Part shown: positions 17,001-27,066 of the stretch, in pieces
How positions within the stretch are numbered: the stretch's first letter is position 1
Layout: every line of letters begins with the position of its first letter
NCBI GenBank assembly: GCA_022827195.1
Contig: JAJDTL010000019.1
Location: forward strand, 207,721 to 271,720
Direction of reading: 5' to 3'
Length of the DNA: 64,000 bases
Source of the DNA: Caldilineaceae bacterium
GTDB taxonomy: Bacteria; Chloroflexota; Anaerolineae; Caldilineales; Caldilineaceae
Notes under the pieces: model-generated
The model's input: the letters and a program-made list of their open reading frames with translations, nothing else
Told to the model about the DNA's origin: nothing
Database searches by the model: none
Made by a program: the position numbers and the translations under genes

Positions 17001-19136
17001 AGCCTCCTCCAGCCAGGCAACTGCGGTTCGCACGCGCGTGTCGTCGGTGGTGGAATCGCGCTCGAAATCCCCTTCCTCATCCTCTCTCAGAATTTCACCG
17101 GCAGTAGCTATAACGTCGTCTTCTCTGCGTTTCTTGCGGTCCAGATTCCACAGCGCCTTCAGGACGCCGTTGATCTCACGCCGCGTGAGCCGCGAACGGG
17201 CTGACATGCCGAACTGTCGCTCCACATCGTCCTGTGTGTAGAGCAAAACGCAGCGGGCTTTCTCCCGGTCGCGGCCGGCCCTGCCCGCCTCCTGTAGATA
17301 GTTCTCAAGGGAGCCGGGAATGTAAGCATGGATTACGAGCCGGACATCCTCCTTGTCAATGCCCATACCGAAAGCGTTGGTGGCGGCGATGACCCGCAGT
17401 TCGCCTCCGATAAAGCTCTCCTGAACGTTTTTCTTGGTTTCAGGCGGCCTGCCTGCATGGTAGTAGTCCGCCTTCATGCCTTTTTCCTGCAGAAACTCTG
17501 CCAGTTCTTCGGTCTGCCGCCTCGTCGTGCAATAGACGATTGCGCCATCCTTCTTATGTGTCGGCAGATCGGCCATCAGGATCTCGTAGACGTGAGCATG
17601 TTTTTCCGCGTTGCTGGTCTTGACGACGATGAATTCCAGGTTCGTCCGCTGGGCGCCGCCGTCGAAGACTTTCAGTGTGATGCCCAGCTCCTCCTGGAAG
17701 TAATCCACGATTTCGGCCTTCACGTCGGGTTTGGCGGTCGCGGTCAGGCATAACAGTTGCGGTACCGGTTCATCTCCCGCGTTTTCACGGATGAAGCGTC
17801 CCACATAGCGGTAATCGGGTCGGAAGTCGTGTCCCCACTTCGACAGACAGTGGGCCTCGTCCAACACCCAGGCGCCGATCTCCCGTTGATCCAGCACGCG
17901 GCGTATCGAGCCACTGCGAAGCTGTTCCGGCGCAATAAGCAGGATGCTGGCATCCCCCATCCGCACCCGCTCCAACGCATCCGCGCGTTCAGGCATCGAC
18001 AAAAGACCGTTGACAGTGACGCAGGAGCCGATGCCTTTCTTCTCCAACCCGGCTACCTGGTCGGCCATGAGGGCCACCAGAGGAGAGATCACCACCGTCA
18101 ACGCGCCGGTCTTGTCGTAGCGCGACAGGGCCGGAAGCTGATAGCAGACCGATTTGCCGGTACCCGTTGGCAGGATTGCCAGGAGATGCTCTCCCGCCAT
18201 CGCCGCCTCGACGACGGACTGCTGCATAGGACACCCCTCCTCGTCCTCCGGCTCCGGTCGGAATTCGTCAAATCCGAACCAGCGAGTGAGTTCCTTTCGG
18301 GCGTTGTGGCGTTCCCGGCACCAGTCGCAGTTGGGATAACCACAGGCGGTGTCGCGCAGTTTGCGCACCAGCCGCCCCGCCTCGGGAAACTGATGCCGTA
18401 CCCAGGGGGGCATCACCGAATTGCCCCCAGACACCGACAGCCACGCCAACGCATAGGCCATTGGCCAGCCGCGTTGGGCTGTATTGGCAATAATCTCATG
18501 GGCGTGAGTCCGACAGGCCGTACCATCCAGGTATCCATATATCGCAGCATGCGCTTCGTCGTCCGACGGCCTGCTCGCCTGCCGCAGAAAAGCGAAAACC
18601 CGGTCGAACCCGGCGCCATCCTCGACCGTGGTCAGCCAGTGCCAGGCTGTCAACAGGTCGGGCGGCGCATCTTTCAGCGCCTTCCGCTGGTTGTCGAACA
18701 CCTCCAGCGCAAGTCTGGCATCCAATTCCGGGTCGTTGATACGACCGCGTATGAGTTGTCCATCCTGATAATGCTTGACCAGGTGGTGATAGGGGTTGCG
18801 GGGAAAGGCCAGCGGATTGAGCCAGAGTGTATCCACCGCCGGCAGCCGCAAGAGCCGCAAACGGGGATTCGCGGCTTGTAGATGGGGGATATCAAAATCG
18901 ATCAGATTGTGGCCCAGCAGAAAGTCCGCGTCACCGGCAAGTTCGTCCAGTTCGGCCAATGCCGAAATCAAGCCGCCGGCGCCGTTATCGGGATAGACCA
19001 GGGCCCGACCGGTGTCCAGACGCACCGCAGCGAACTTGAAGATGCGGTCGTTCCGGCCGACTTCAAGATCCAGCGAGAGACAACGAAACGAGAGACGGTT
19101 GAATTGGTCAAGCGGGCCTGTGATGCTGTTTGTCAT
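14004..19136 (-). CDS. giant fused helicase: DEDD-like exonuclease + RecQ + UvrD
   Basis: 1710 residues from ATG at 19136; an upstream TTG at 19187 is less likely. Order: a DnaQ-like 3'-5' exonuclease domain (CLSLDLEV, FLLGHNLIDFDIPHL, ending near ELDARLALEVFD); a short CGYPNCDWC zinc-like motif; a RecQ SF2 helicase (AILPTGTGKSVCYQLPALS, AWVLDEAHCLSKWGHDFRPD, EAGRAGRDREKARCVLLY); winged-helix-like regions; then a full SF1 UvrD/PcrA helicase (VLVLAGPGSGKTRVLVHRIA, ILVDEYQDIGPDEYGLI, ILTAHRAKGLEFDHV-type motif V/VI). It should unwind and possibly resect DNA for repair or recombination. Such SF1/SF2 fusions are uncommon. Both motors keep their Walker motifs. Confidence 0.85.
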   Translation of the reverse strand: MTNSITGPLDQFNRLSFRCLSLDLEVGRNDRIFKFAAVRLDTGRALVYPDNGAGGLISALAELDELAGDADFLLGHNLIDFDIPHLQAANPRLRLLRLPAVDTLWLNPLAFPRNPYHHLVKHYQDGQLIRGRINDPELDARLALEVFDNQRKALKDAPPDLLTAWHWLTTVEDGAGFDRVFAFLRQASRPSDDEAHAAIYGYLDGTACRTHAHEIIANTAQRGWPMAYALAWLSVSGGNSVMPPWVRHQFPEAGRLVRKLRDTACGYPNCDWCRERHNARKELTRWFGFDEFRPEPEDEEGCPMQQSVVEAAMAGEHLLAILPTGTGKSVCYQLPALSRYDKTGALTVVISPLVALMADQVAGLEKKGIGSCVTVNGLLSMPERADALERVRMGDASILLIAPEQLRSGSIRRVLDQREIGAWVLDEAHCLSKWGHDFRPDYRYVGRFIRENAGDEPVPQLLCLTATAKPDVKAEIVDYFQEELGITLKVFDGGAQRTNLEFIVVKTSNAEKHAHVYEILMADLPTHKKDGAIVYCTTRRQTEELAEFLQEKGMKADYYHAGRPPETKKNVQESFIGGELRVIAATNAFGMGIDKEDVRLVIHAYIPGSLENYLQEAGRAGRDREKARCVLLYTQDDVERQFGMSARSRLTRREINGVLKALWNLDRKKRREDDVIATAGEILREDEEGDFERDSTTDDTRVRTAVAWLEEAVLLTRDENSVKVFPSSLRVNSKEEARAKLERASIGHAYRRQLITIAETLIESDADEGITTDDLMAVTGLSPERVRKALDDLEKWGVASNDTVLTAFVHTGVKNSSQRRFQEAAGLEQTLIAIMQEMAPDMSKGDTHPLHLRLATQKLKDDGHAYALPERVRRIVRSIAADGRGEGGRGGSLGIRGQDRDTLHVTLQREWSDLEKTAALRRDAAKRLLDHLLASLPRGSRGTDLLAETTLGNLLSSLKSDIIIQGRVTHHEKLRDRALLWLHEQEVIRLNKGLAVFRPAMTIRLSKERRRFADADFQPLRFYYDEQVLQIHVMMEYAQQGLESFSDAVRLSLDYFSLPKEEFLQRWLPERDREISRQTTPESWDTVVRSLRNRNQRDIVVDDREKTNVLVLAGPGSGKTRVLVHRIAYLVRVRRENPRSILALAYNRHAAVEIRRRLADLIGDDARGVIVLTCHALAMLLTGASFSGRANRLDEEEFKTILRQATSLLRGEGLPPDEADEMRTRLLAGFRWILVDEYQDIGPDEYGLISALSGRTLAEEDDRLSLFAVGDDDQNIYAFSGASVKFIRRFEEDYSARSFFLTDNFRSTGHIIEAANRVIKPARQRMKREQPIQIDQARRKDPPGGVWTEVDPVAQGRVQILPVGDTPITQAQAVIAELKRLSDLSPAWDWSVCAVVARAWRYLDPVRSLCELEGIPVQMANEESSTVWHLRETQALVKWLRERDSRLVNSEDLKGRADRLSPTPWTELLQEAIAAYELETGGAETAADRFIEWLAEWGRDLRRRQRGLLLLTAHRAKGLEFDHVVVLDGRWDRVGRGEDADAPRRLYYVAMSRARLTLTLAGSPGGHPFQEALRNSPSVLRRRPPVTLPAAPPELSRQYRQLSLRDVFLSYAGYRHSNHPLHSAIAALSPGDPLQVQAGASRWELLDRNGTVVGQLAGSFEPPAGTRCASASILAIATWNREYSEPQYQSGLKCDTWEVVVPELVFEPSS

Positions 19137-19303
19137 TGTCCCGTAGGGCAGCAAGGATTCGCCGCAGGGGGATGATAGCGTCGGCAACTCTAATGTGAAC
19201 CTTTTGAGGGGTCAAGTAAGTCGCAGGGTTGCGCCTTTGCAAAGTTGGCGTCTCGCCCGTATTTGAGATTTCCGAATACCCCTACTCCTATCAGGAAAAT
19301 CCA

Positions 19304-20248
19304 TTAGCTCTCTCGCCACGCCGCCGCCGCACCCTCCACCCGCGCCGCATCCCAGCCGCCGTTCGCCACCACCAGCCGGTAGCGCAACGGCAGCGTTTCG
19401 CCGGCCTCGAACGCGTAGACCTCATCGAACATGAAGGCAAAACTGGCGCACGCATACGGCGTCTGGCGGATGAACCACTTGTTGGGATAGCGCAGATTGG
19501 CCGGATGATCGAGAAAAGCGAGCGTTGATGTATTGCCGCTGCCGTCGTGGCGGCCCGTGTACGCCAGCCACACCGCGGCCTGGCCCATCGCCTCCGCGCC
19601 TTCGTGCCCCGCCGCGGTGATTACTTCACCGTTGTCGAACGAGCGCGGCCCGCGCCAGAACAGCCCGCCGTAGCCTGCCAGCGGACGGCCCTCCGTCGTC
19701 GGCGAGCCGATGTGCAGCGTCTCGCCCCTGACGTTGCGCAGGCTCGTCGTGAAGTCGAGCGCCCAATAGCCCGCGTCCGCGTCGAGTTCGGTTACCGAGA
19801 TTTCCCGCGTCTCGTCGAGCCAGTGCTCGCCCGCCTGCGTGATCCACGACAGCTTTTCCCTCGCCGCGAACCGCTCGTCCGCCACCTCGATCGAATCCCA
19901 GCCGTCATGGCGCTGGCTGCCGTTGTTGGGCAGCTGCACGTAACCCTGCCCGTGACGGTAGCTGGCCCCGCCCCAGAAGTTCTGGCCGTCCAGGTGCGCG
20001 ATCGTCATCTGGATGCCCTTGTGCCACACGTGGTCATGCGGGCGGTAGTTCGTGACCAGGTCCCCTGCCAGCGTGTTGACCGGGTGGAAAAACGGCTTGG
20101 GCGACTCGGCCTGCGGCATATCCGGCTCGTAGATGTAGCGGAACAACGTAACCGCGTCCCACTTCAGTTCCAGCGAAGCAAACCCCGGTGTACGGTGACC
20201 CGAGCGCGCCGCCTCTTCGTTGCGCGTATGGATAAGCGATAAACTCAT
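19304..20248 (-). CDS. PmoA family protein (DUF6807)
   Basis: 314 residues. The sequence has the family's pattern of aromatic/His motifs: YIYEPDMPQ, FFHPVNTLAGDLVTNYRPHDHVWHKG, GYGGLFWRGPRSF and TLAFLDHPANLRYPNKWF. PmoA (a historical misnomer, not methane monooxygenase) genes occur in plant- and glycan-utilisation regions of Bacteroidetes, Verrucomicrobia and Chloroflexota. The biochemical role is unproven, and a beta-sandwich similar to galactose-mutarotase folds has been suggested. No signal peptide is seen. It lies between the giant helicase and gatB without an obvious operon partner. Confidence 0.75.
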   Translation of the reverse strand: MSLSLIHTRNEEAARSGHRTPGFASLELKWDAVTLFRYIYEPDMPQAESPKPFFHPVNTLAGDLVTNYRPHDHVWHKGIQMTIAHLDGQNFWGGASYRHGQGYVQLPNNGSQRHDGWDSIEVADERFAAREKLSWITQAGEHWLDETREISVTELDADAGYWALDFTTSLRNVRGETLHIGSPTTEGRPLAGYGGLFWRGPRSFDNGEVITAAGHEGAEAMGQAAVWLAYTGRHDGSGNTSTLAFLDHPANLRYPNKWFIRQTPYACASFAFMFDEVYAFEAGETLPLRYRLVVANGGWDAARVEGAAAAWRES

Positions 20249-20348
20249 ACGATTCCGTTCTCTGGTGTGTGAGGTCGGTCAAACCGTGTGGATTTCAACC
20301 GCAAGAGGACCGCGGCTTCGGCAGAAACTAAAAACTGAAAACCAGAAA

Positions 20349-21824
<1,476 letters not shown>

Positions 21825-21956
21825 TTGCCCGCATCCTCCCTTGCAGCGGTCTGCAGACCATGCCGCGTCTCTTCTGCCCAATCATACCCCGCCCAGCGCC
21901 AATTCCGAAACAAAAGAGCACCCCACCCCTCTTCCGGTCGGGACCGCCGCGCGCCT

Positions 21957-21986
21957 TTGACAGATCGCTTCCCACCGCCTGATAAT
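21957..21986 (+). promoter_or_regulatory. sigma-70-like promoter for the transglycosylase gene
   Basis: TTGACA at 21957-21962 and GATAAT at 21981-21986 are separated by 18 bp, close to the vegetative consensus. Transcription would start about 21993, only a few bases before the GTG at 21997. The mRNA would be leaderless from that GTG, or a downstream start would be used. Confidence 0.6.
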
Positions 21987-21996
21987 ACTTTGTCAT

Positions 21997-24906
21997 GTGC
22001 GTCCGAGATCCTCTCTCCGATCCAACCATTCGACGATTTGCGAAGATGGGTGGGTGGGGCAAACCGTCGAATTCAGGGTAAACCCATTGAACAGCGCGTC
22101 GATCCCATTCCGTTCCCGGCCAAGGGGACGATTCCGTCTGGCGACCTTCCTCTCGCTCCTGCTCCTGCTCGCCCTGCTTCTGACCGCATGCCGCGACAGG
22201 CGCGCTACCCCCGTTGCCGTTGCCACCGACGCCGCCCAACCCGCGCCGGTCGCCGCGACAAGCGCAGCCGCGACCCTCCCGGCGCCAACCGCACGCGCCG
22301 CGGCGCCGACCTCCGAACAGCCGTCATCGCCGGCGTCATCGCCAACATCACCGCCAGCTAGCCCCACCCCCCGCCCGCCCGCGACCGCAGAGCCGCCCGC
22401 GCCGGCATCCCCGCTCGAACAGGCCGCCTACCTTCACAGCATCGGCGAATACGGCCAGGAGCAGCGCCTGCTCAACACGCTACTGGCCGATCCCCAGACA
22501 TCGTTTGGCCGGCAGCAGGAGACGCCCGCCGCCTCCCTTGAGCAGCAGCGCAGCGCTATCCTCTACCGGCTCGCCCTCTCCTATCTGGCCAGTGAACAGC
22601 CCGCCCGGGCCCTGAACGCACTGGACCAGTTCCGGCTTCTGGGCGAATTCCTGCCGGTGGACGACAGCAGCGCATCGCCTTCCGCCCACGAGATAGCGCT
22701 TTTCACGATCAACAGCGACTTCCTGCGCGCCGAAGCGCTGGCAGGTGTCGGTCGCAGCGCCGAAGCCGTCATCGCCTACCGCACGTTCCTGGAGGAGCGT
22801 CCGCAGGTCGCCGGCATTGTCGAGGAGATCATCGCCGATACCTGGCTCGCAGTCGGCGAGCGTTCGCAGGCCGCCAACGCACTGCGCGAAGCCGCCAATT
22901 ACGCTCCAACCGCTCGCGAAAAGGTCCGCCTTCTCGAACGGCTGGCCGGCGTTCTCGAGGGCATGGGCCGCTGGGACGAGGCTGCCGCCGTCTATGACCA
23001 GATCATCGCCGCGGCCGGCTCCGACCAGGGAGACACTGACCTGACCGCAGCAGAACTGGACCAGCCGGACCCCGACTTCGACGATATTATTGGCTACAGG
23101 GAGTGGCCCATTTTCCTGGTCAGCTATCTCTACCGCGCCGGCATCGCCTATGCTGCCGCCGGCGATGAGGACGCCGCCATCGCGCACTGGAGAATGGCGC
23201 TGGCCGAAGAGCCGGCCAGCGATGCCGCCTACCTCTCCCTCGTCCAACTCGTGAACAGAGACGCGCCGGTCGATCTCTTCCTGCGCGGCGAAATCGACCT
23301 GTTCGCCAAAGCCTACATTCCGGCCATCTTTGCTTTTGAACGTTTTCTTGCAGAGTCGCCGGACGACGCCCGCGCCGGGGAGGCCTGGCTGGGAATCGCC
23401 CGCGCCCAGATTGGGTTAGGGCAGTGGACCGCCGCCCGTCTCTCCCTCGACCAGGTGCTGGAGAACTACCCGGACTGCGCCTGCCTCGGCAGCGCCTGGC
23501 TGGCGCGCGCCCAGCTCGCGACGGCCGAGGGCGCGCCCGCAGCCGGACGCCGCATCTACCGCACCTTCGCCCGCGAACGCCCCGACGACCCGCTCGCCCC
23601 GCAGGCCCTCTGGCTGAGCGCGCTCTCAGCAATCGAAGCCGACGCCCACCTCGATGTCAGCGCCGCGCACCATGTGGACGTCCCCGTCGAGCCATTCGAC
23701 GAGGCCGTCGCCGACCTGCTTCGCCTCACGGACGCCTTCCCAGACAGCCAGCAGGCCGCCGCTTCGCTCTCCGTCGCCGGCATCGGCGCATTCGCCCACG
23801 GGCGCTATGCGCAGGCCGCCAACAACTTCGCCCGTCTGCGCAGCCATTACCCCGACGCGCAGCCCTACGCCGCCGCCTACTGGCTGGGCCGAGCCCGCCA
23901 TGCCCTGGGTGAGGTCGACACAGCCCGCGCACTCTGGCAGGAGCTCGCTGCCAGCGCGCCCGAGACCTATTACGGTGTGCTGGCGGGACTGGAAGCTGGC
24001 GCCGCGCTGCCGGGCCGAGCCTTCGTTCCCCGCATGGGCGCGTATGCTGCAGGCGCGCCCGCGCTGCCCGGCGACGACGGCAGCCGCGCCTTTGCCGAAG
24101 ACTGGCTCCGTACCCTTGACGACACTCCGCAAGACCTGCCCGCCGATGCGCCGGACGCCGTCGAAGGCGACGCACAGTGGGACCTGCCGCAAGCCGTCGC
24201 CGACGACCACGACTTTGCCGGCGGCGAGCTGCTCATACAGACGGGCCGCCGCGCCGAAGGCTTGAGGCTGCTCGAACAGGCCTACTGGCGTTACCGCGAC
24301 GACCCGACCGCGCTCTATCCCCTAATGCTGCGGTTCGACGCCCTCGGCGCCAATCGCCTCTCGATCAGCGCCGCCTATCATCTGATTAAACTCAGCCCCA
24401 CCGGGAAGGTAGCCGGCGCGCCCATCTTTCTCCAGCGCATCGCCTATCCCAGGCACTACGCTTCCCTGGTAGAGAGCGAGGCCGCTGCCGTCGAAATCGA
24501 TCCTCTCCTCCTCTACAGCCTCATCTTTCAGGAGAGCCTTTTCGAGCCGCCCGCCCGCTCCTTTGCCGGCGCGCAGGGCCTCACCCAGATCATCCCCAGC
24601 ACTGGCGCGGAGATCGCACAGCGCCTCAACTACCCCAACTATTCGGTCGACCGCCTCAGCCTTCCCTCCGTCAATATCCGTTTCGGCGCATACTACCTGC
24701 GCTGGGTGCGCGACTTCGCCCACAACAACGACGTCGCCGCCCTCGTCGGCTACAACGCCGGACCCGGCAACGCCAACGTCTGGTTCGGCCGCACCGCGCC
24801 CGACGAAGCTCTCTTCATCGAGCTGCTCCCCTACGACGAGACGCGTCTCTACCTCCAGCGCATCCTCACCCACTATTACCACTACGCCCGCATTTACACG
24901 CGCTGA
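21997..24906 (+). CDS. lytic transglycosylase lipoprotein with TPR-like repeats
   Basis: Up to 969 residues. A membrane segment FLSLLLLLALLLTAC ends in a lipobox, so the mature protein is membrane-anchored outside. An Ala/Pro/Thr-rich linker follows, then about 600 residues of helical tetratricopeptide-like repeats (DEAAAVYDQIIAAAG, RLSLDQVLENYPD). The C-terminal SLT domain begins near LYSLIFQESLFEP (catalytic Glu in the QES motif), then GAQGLTQIIPSTGAEIA and GYNAGPGNANVWF. This is the architecture of soluble lytic transglycosylase Slt70, which cleaves the MurNAc-GlcNAc bond. The annotated GTG is close to the predicted transcription start. A TTG 29 codons in, preceded by AGGG, is an alternative. 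Confidence 0.88.
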   Translation: MRPRSSLRSNHSTICEDGWVGQTVEFRVNPLNSASIPFRSRPRGRFRLATFLSLLLLLALLLTACRDRRATPVAVATDAAQPAPVAATSAAATLPAPTARAAAPTSEQPSSPASSPTSPPASPTPRPPATAEPPAPASPLEQAAYLHSIGEYGQEQRLLNTLLADPQTSFGRQQETPAASLEQQRSAILYRLALSYLASEQPARALNALDQFRLLGEFLPVDDSSASPSAHEIALFTINSDFLRAEALAGVGRSAEAVIAYRTFLEERPQVAGIVEEIIADTWLAVGERSQAANALREAANYAPTAREKVRLLERLAGVLEGMGRWDEAAAVYDQIIAAAGSDQGDTDLTAAELDQPDPDFDDIIGYREWPIFLVSYLYRAGIAYAAAGDEDAAIAHWRMALAEEPASDAAYLSLVQLVNRDAPVDLFLRGEIDLFAKAYIPAIFAFERFLAESPDDARAGEAWLGIARAQIGLGQWTAARLSLDQVLENYPDCACLGSAWLARAQLATAEGAPAAGRRIYRTFARERPDDPLAPQALWLSALSAIEADAHLDVSAAHHVDVPVEPFDEAVADLLRLTDAFPDSQQAAASLSVAGIGAFAHGRYAQAANNFARLRSHYPDAQPYAAAYWLGRARHALGEVDTARALWQELAASAPETYYGVLAGLEAGAALPGRAFVPRMGAYAAGAPALPGDDGSRAFAEDWLRTLDDTPQDLPADAPDAVEGDAQWDLPQAVADDHDFAGGELLIQTGRRAEGLRLLEQAYWRYRDDPTALYPLMLRFDALGANRLSISAAYHLIKLSPTGKVAGAPIFLQRIAYPRHYASLVESEAAAVEIDPLLLYSLIFQESLFEPPARSFAGAQGLTQIIPSTGAEIAQRLNYPNYSVDRLSLPSVNIRFGAYYLRWVRDFAHNNDVAALVGYNAGPGNANVWFGRTAPDEALFIELLPYDETRLYLQRILTHYYHYARIYTR

Positions 24907-24964
24907 AACAGGCCAGGGCCCCGATCCGGCCCGCTGGCCGCGAATCAAGTTTTTTCTACTGGAA

Positions 24965-25300
24965 TCAACGTCCCGCCAAACCGGTGAACTGCGCACCTTG
25001 CACGAACTGGCGCTGGGCGAAGAAGAAAATGAGGATGACCGGCAAGATGGTGATCATCGAGGCCGCCATCACGAGGTGCCAGAAGTTGCCGAAGCGCCCC
25101 TCGAACCAGAGGAGGCCGAGGGGAAGGGTGTACATATGGCTTTCTGAGATGTAGATCAGCGGTTCCATGAAGGCGTTATAGTGCTGCAGGGAGGCAAAGA
25201 TGGTGATGGTAGCGACGGCCGGGCCGCCGAGGGGAGCGATCACTTGCCAGAGGATGCGGAAGTTGGAGGCGCTGTCGATCTTGGCGGCCTCGTCCAATTG
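24965..25300 (-). pseudogene. ABC sugar transporter permease (MalG/AraQ-like), C-terminal fragment
   Basis: About 110 residues remain of a protein normally near 280. The fragment starts exactly at the cytoplasmic EAA loop (LDEAAKIDSASNFRILWQVI then APLGGP) and continues through two membrane helices to AQRQFVQGAQFTGLAGR, a typical permease tail. The first four membrane helices are missing. The 5' boundary near 25298-25301 joins directly to the first codons of a HicA-like toxin gene, so this is a recombination junction. No ribosome site is seen; not expected to function. Confidence 0.8.
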
Positions 25301-25317
25301 AAATCTCGCCTTTTCAC
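25298..25317 (-). pseudogene. hicA: hicA toxin gene remnant (first codons only)
   Basis: A GTG overlapping the hicB stop (sequence CTGTGA) starts VKRRDF, matching the usual HicA N terminus (MKRRDLL...). After six codons the sequence changes to the ABC permease fragment. The toxin is therefore lost. Confidence 0.55.
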
Positions 25318-25553
25318 AGTTGTACGATGACAGGCTCTCGAATCATATCTTTCATCTCGGCAATCGATTCTTCCGCGAGGACGCGATTTGCTTCCAGCGT
25401 CATTTCGATGGCCTCCTACAGATTTTCTCCGGCCTCTTCCAGAGTATTCCCTTGCGTATTCGCTCCGGGCAACTCTTCGACGAACCCGATGTAACCCTCA
25501 GGAACGTCCTTGAAGACGGCAGTAAACTTCAAACCGGACACCTCCTGTCCCAT
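25314..25553 (-). pseudogene. hicB: hicB-like antitoxin with an internal TAG
   Basis: Reading from ATG at 25553: GLKFTAVFKDVPEGYIGFVE then ELPGANTQGNTLEEAGENL, a TAG at 25416-25418, and in the same frame EAIEMTLEANRVLAEESIAE, ending MIREPVIVQL. This matches the HicB partial RNase H fold (GY.. EElPG..tqG.TleEA..Nl.EAi) across the stop. A single C-to-T type change (CAG to TAG) would explain it. Downstream hicA is destroyed, so selection on the antitoxin is relaxed. Confidence 0.75.
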
Positions 25554-25587
25554 CGCCTCAGCACACGCATCACCTAGTTGCGCGCAC

Positions 25588-26514
25588 TCAACTCCCCTCT
25601 TCCTTCGTCGGCCACTGGCAGCCGCCCTCGCGGTCCGGGCGGATGTGGGAGAATGATACGTCTTCAATGCCCTTCCAGGCGTAGGGATCGCGGCCCGCGA
25701 TCATCACGATGTCGCGAAAATCGGCGCTGGCAACGCCGCGCGCGCCTGTGCCGTCAAACCGCCAGGGCAGCAGGGACTCCGCGCTCATGTAATGGTTGAC
25801 GAGCGCACGGCGGTACCCGCTGGCCGCCAGGTTGGGCAGCGAGCGGTGCAGCAGGTAACCGTTGAAGAAGACGATGCTGCCGGCCGTCACCTCGATGGGA
25901 ACGGCGTCGGCGTCGCTGTAAGGGAAGTCGAAGGCCTCCTCCACACAGTCGAAGCGCTCGTCGTCATGCTCCCTGTTAGGCCAGATGAGGCCGTTCGCGT
26001 GGGAGCCGGGAATGACCCACAGACAGCCGTTTTCGACCGTGGCGTCATCCAGCGCGATCCAGGCCGCATTCAGCGAGCGGTCGCGCGTGGGGATGAACGC
26101 CTCGTCTTGGTGCCAGGCCTGGCCCGGCTTGCCCGCCGGCTTGATGAACAGCATCGACTGCATGCACTTGACGTTCGGCCCGATGACGCGCGTGAACACA
26201 TCCTTGATCGAAGGATGCGCCAGGCAGTCGAACATTACGTCCGAGATCTTGTGCGGGAAGTGGACGCAGAGCGTGCGCTGGATAACCTCGTCGTCGCTGT
26301 CATCGCGTCCCACCGGCGGCAGCCCCGCCACGTCGCCCATCTCCCCGCGGCAAATGCGTACCGTCTCGTCGTTCAGGGCCTGGACCTCCCCAGGCGAGAG
26401 CGCGTCAGGCAGCGCCAGATAGCCGTTCTCATGCAGGAAAGCCGCGTGTTCGGCGGTCACTTCGGGCCGCGTGTGCGTCTGTGCGGGCGGCTCCACGGTT
26501 GGTGTCACTGACAT
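25588..26514 (-). CDS. phytanoyl-CoA dioxygenase (PhyH) family protein
   Basis: 308 residues from ATG at 26514, which has GGGAG upstream; the frame remains open to 26589. Fe(II) ligands are AWHQDEAFIP (HxD) and the distal His in YLLHRSLPNLA. YRRALVNHYMSAE supplies the 2-oxoglutarate-binding Arg. The protein is a non-haem iron/2-oxoglutarate hydroxylase. PhyH paralogues are numerous in some Chloroflexota and act on diverse small molecules, so the substrate cannot be read. It is a single gene, with the decayed hicBA locus downstream. Confidence 0.87.
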   Translation of the reverse strand: MSVTPTVEPPAQTHTRPEVTAEHAAFLHENGYLALPDALSPGEVQALNDETVRICRGEMGDVAGLPPVGRDDSDDEVIQRTLCVHFPHKISDVMFDCLAHPSIKDVFTRVIGPNVKCMQSMLFIKPAGKPGQAWHQDEAFIPTRDRSLNAAWIALDDATVENGCLWVIPGSHANGLIWPNREHDDERFDCVEEAFDFPYSDADAVPIEVTAGSIVFFNGYLLHRSLPNLAASGYRRALVNHYMSAESLLPWRFDGTGARGVASADFRDIVMIAGRDPYAWKGIEDVSFSHIRPDREGGCQWPTKEEGS

Positions 26515-27066
26515 GGGACTCTCCCTTCGTCTGGAAGGCGGCTTCCGGCCTTCGGCAAAAATGCCTGGGTTGCCACCTTGAGTTGTCACGAAAGGCGGGA
26601 ACCAAAGTGTCGAAAATTGTATTGTAGGGCCGAAAGCGTTGTCAAAATACAGGGCAGGTCTGCACGGTCGGAAACGCTGTCACGGTTATACTGGCCAGTG
26701 AAGCTTTTATCCGTCTGAAGATATCCCGTCGCGGCGCACAAGGCGGCTATCTCTCTGAATCGAGAGTTGGCGCGGCTGCGGCCTGCAGATGGCCTGTAGT
26801 GAAGATGCCGCGGGCATATGCGCTCTGTACGCTGCGCTACAGCAGGGGGCTCCGGTGTTGTGATATTCTGCGATCGACATTGCAAGCAGGACCGGCGGTT
26901 CGAAGCGGGTCTGATTTTCTGACGGGACCGCGAGGGTTACTGTTTCGTGCGTCCAGGCGAGATGCCTGCGGTCCAAGTGCGAACCCTATGCAAGAACCTT
27001 GGCTCCGGAAGGGATCCACGAGTCAGGGGTCTGTAGCAAAGGGCAAGAACACAGAGGAGTTTTTCA
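26515..27066. other. 552-bp intergenic region with no recognised gene
   Basis: This separates divergent phyH (minus) and the glutamate dehydrogenase gene (plus). Short open frames on both strands have no recognisable protein features. It should hold the two promoters. A Shine-Dalgarno-like AGAGGAG lies just ahead of the 27067 start. Confidence 0.6.
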
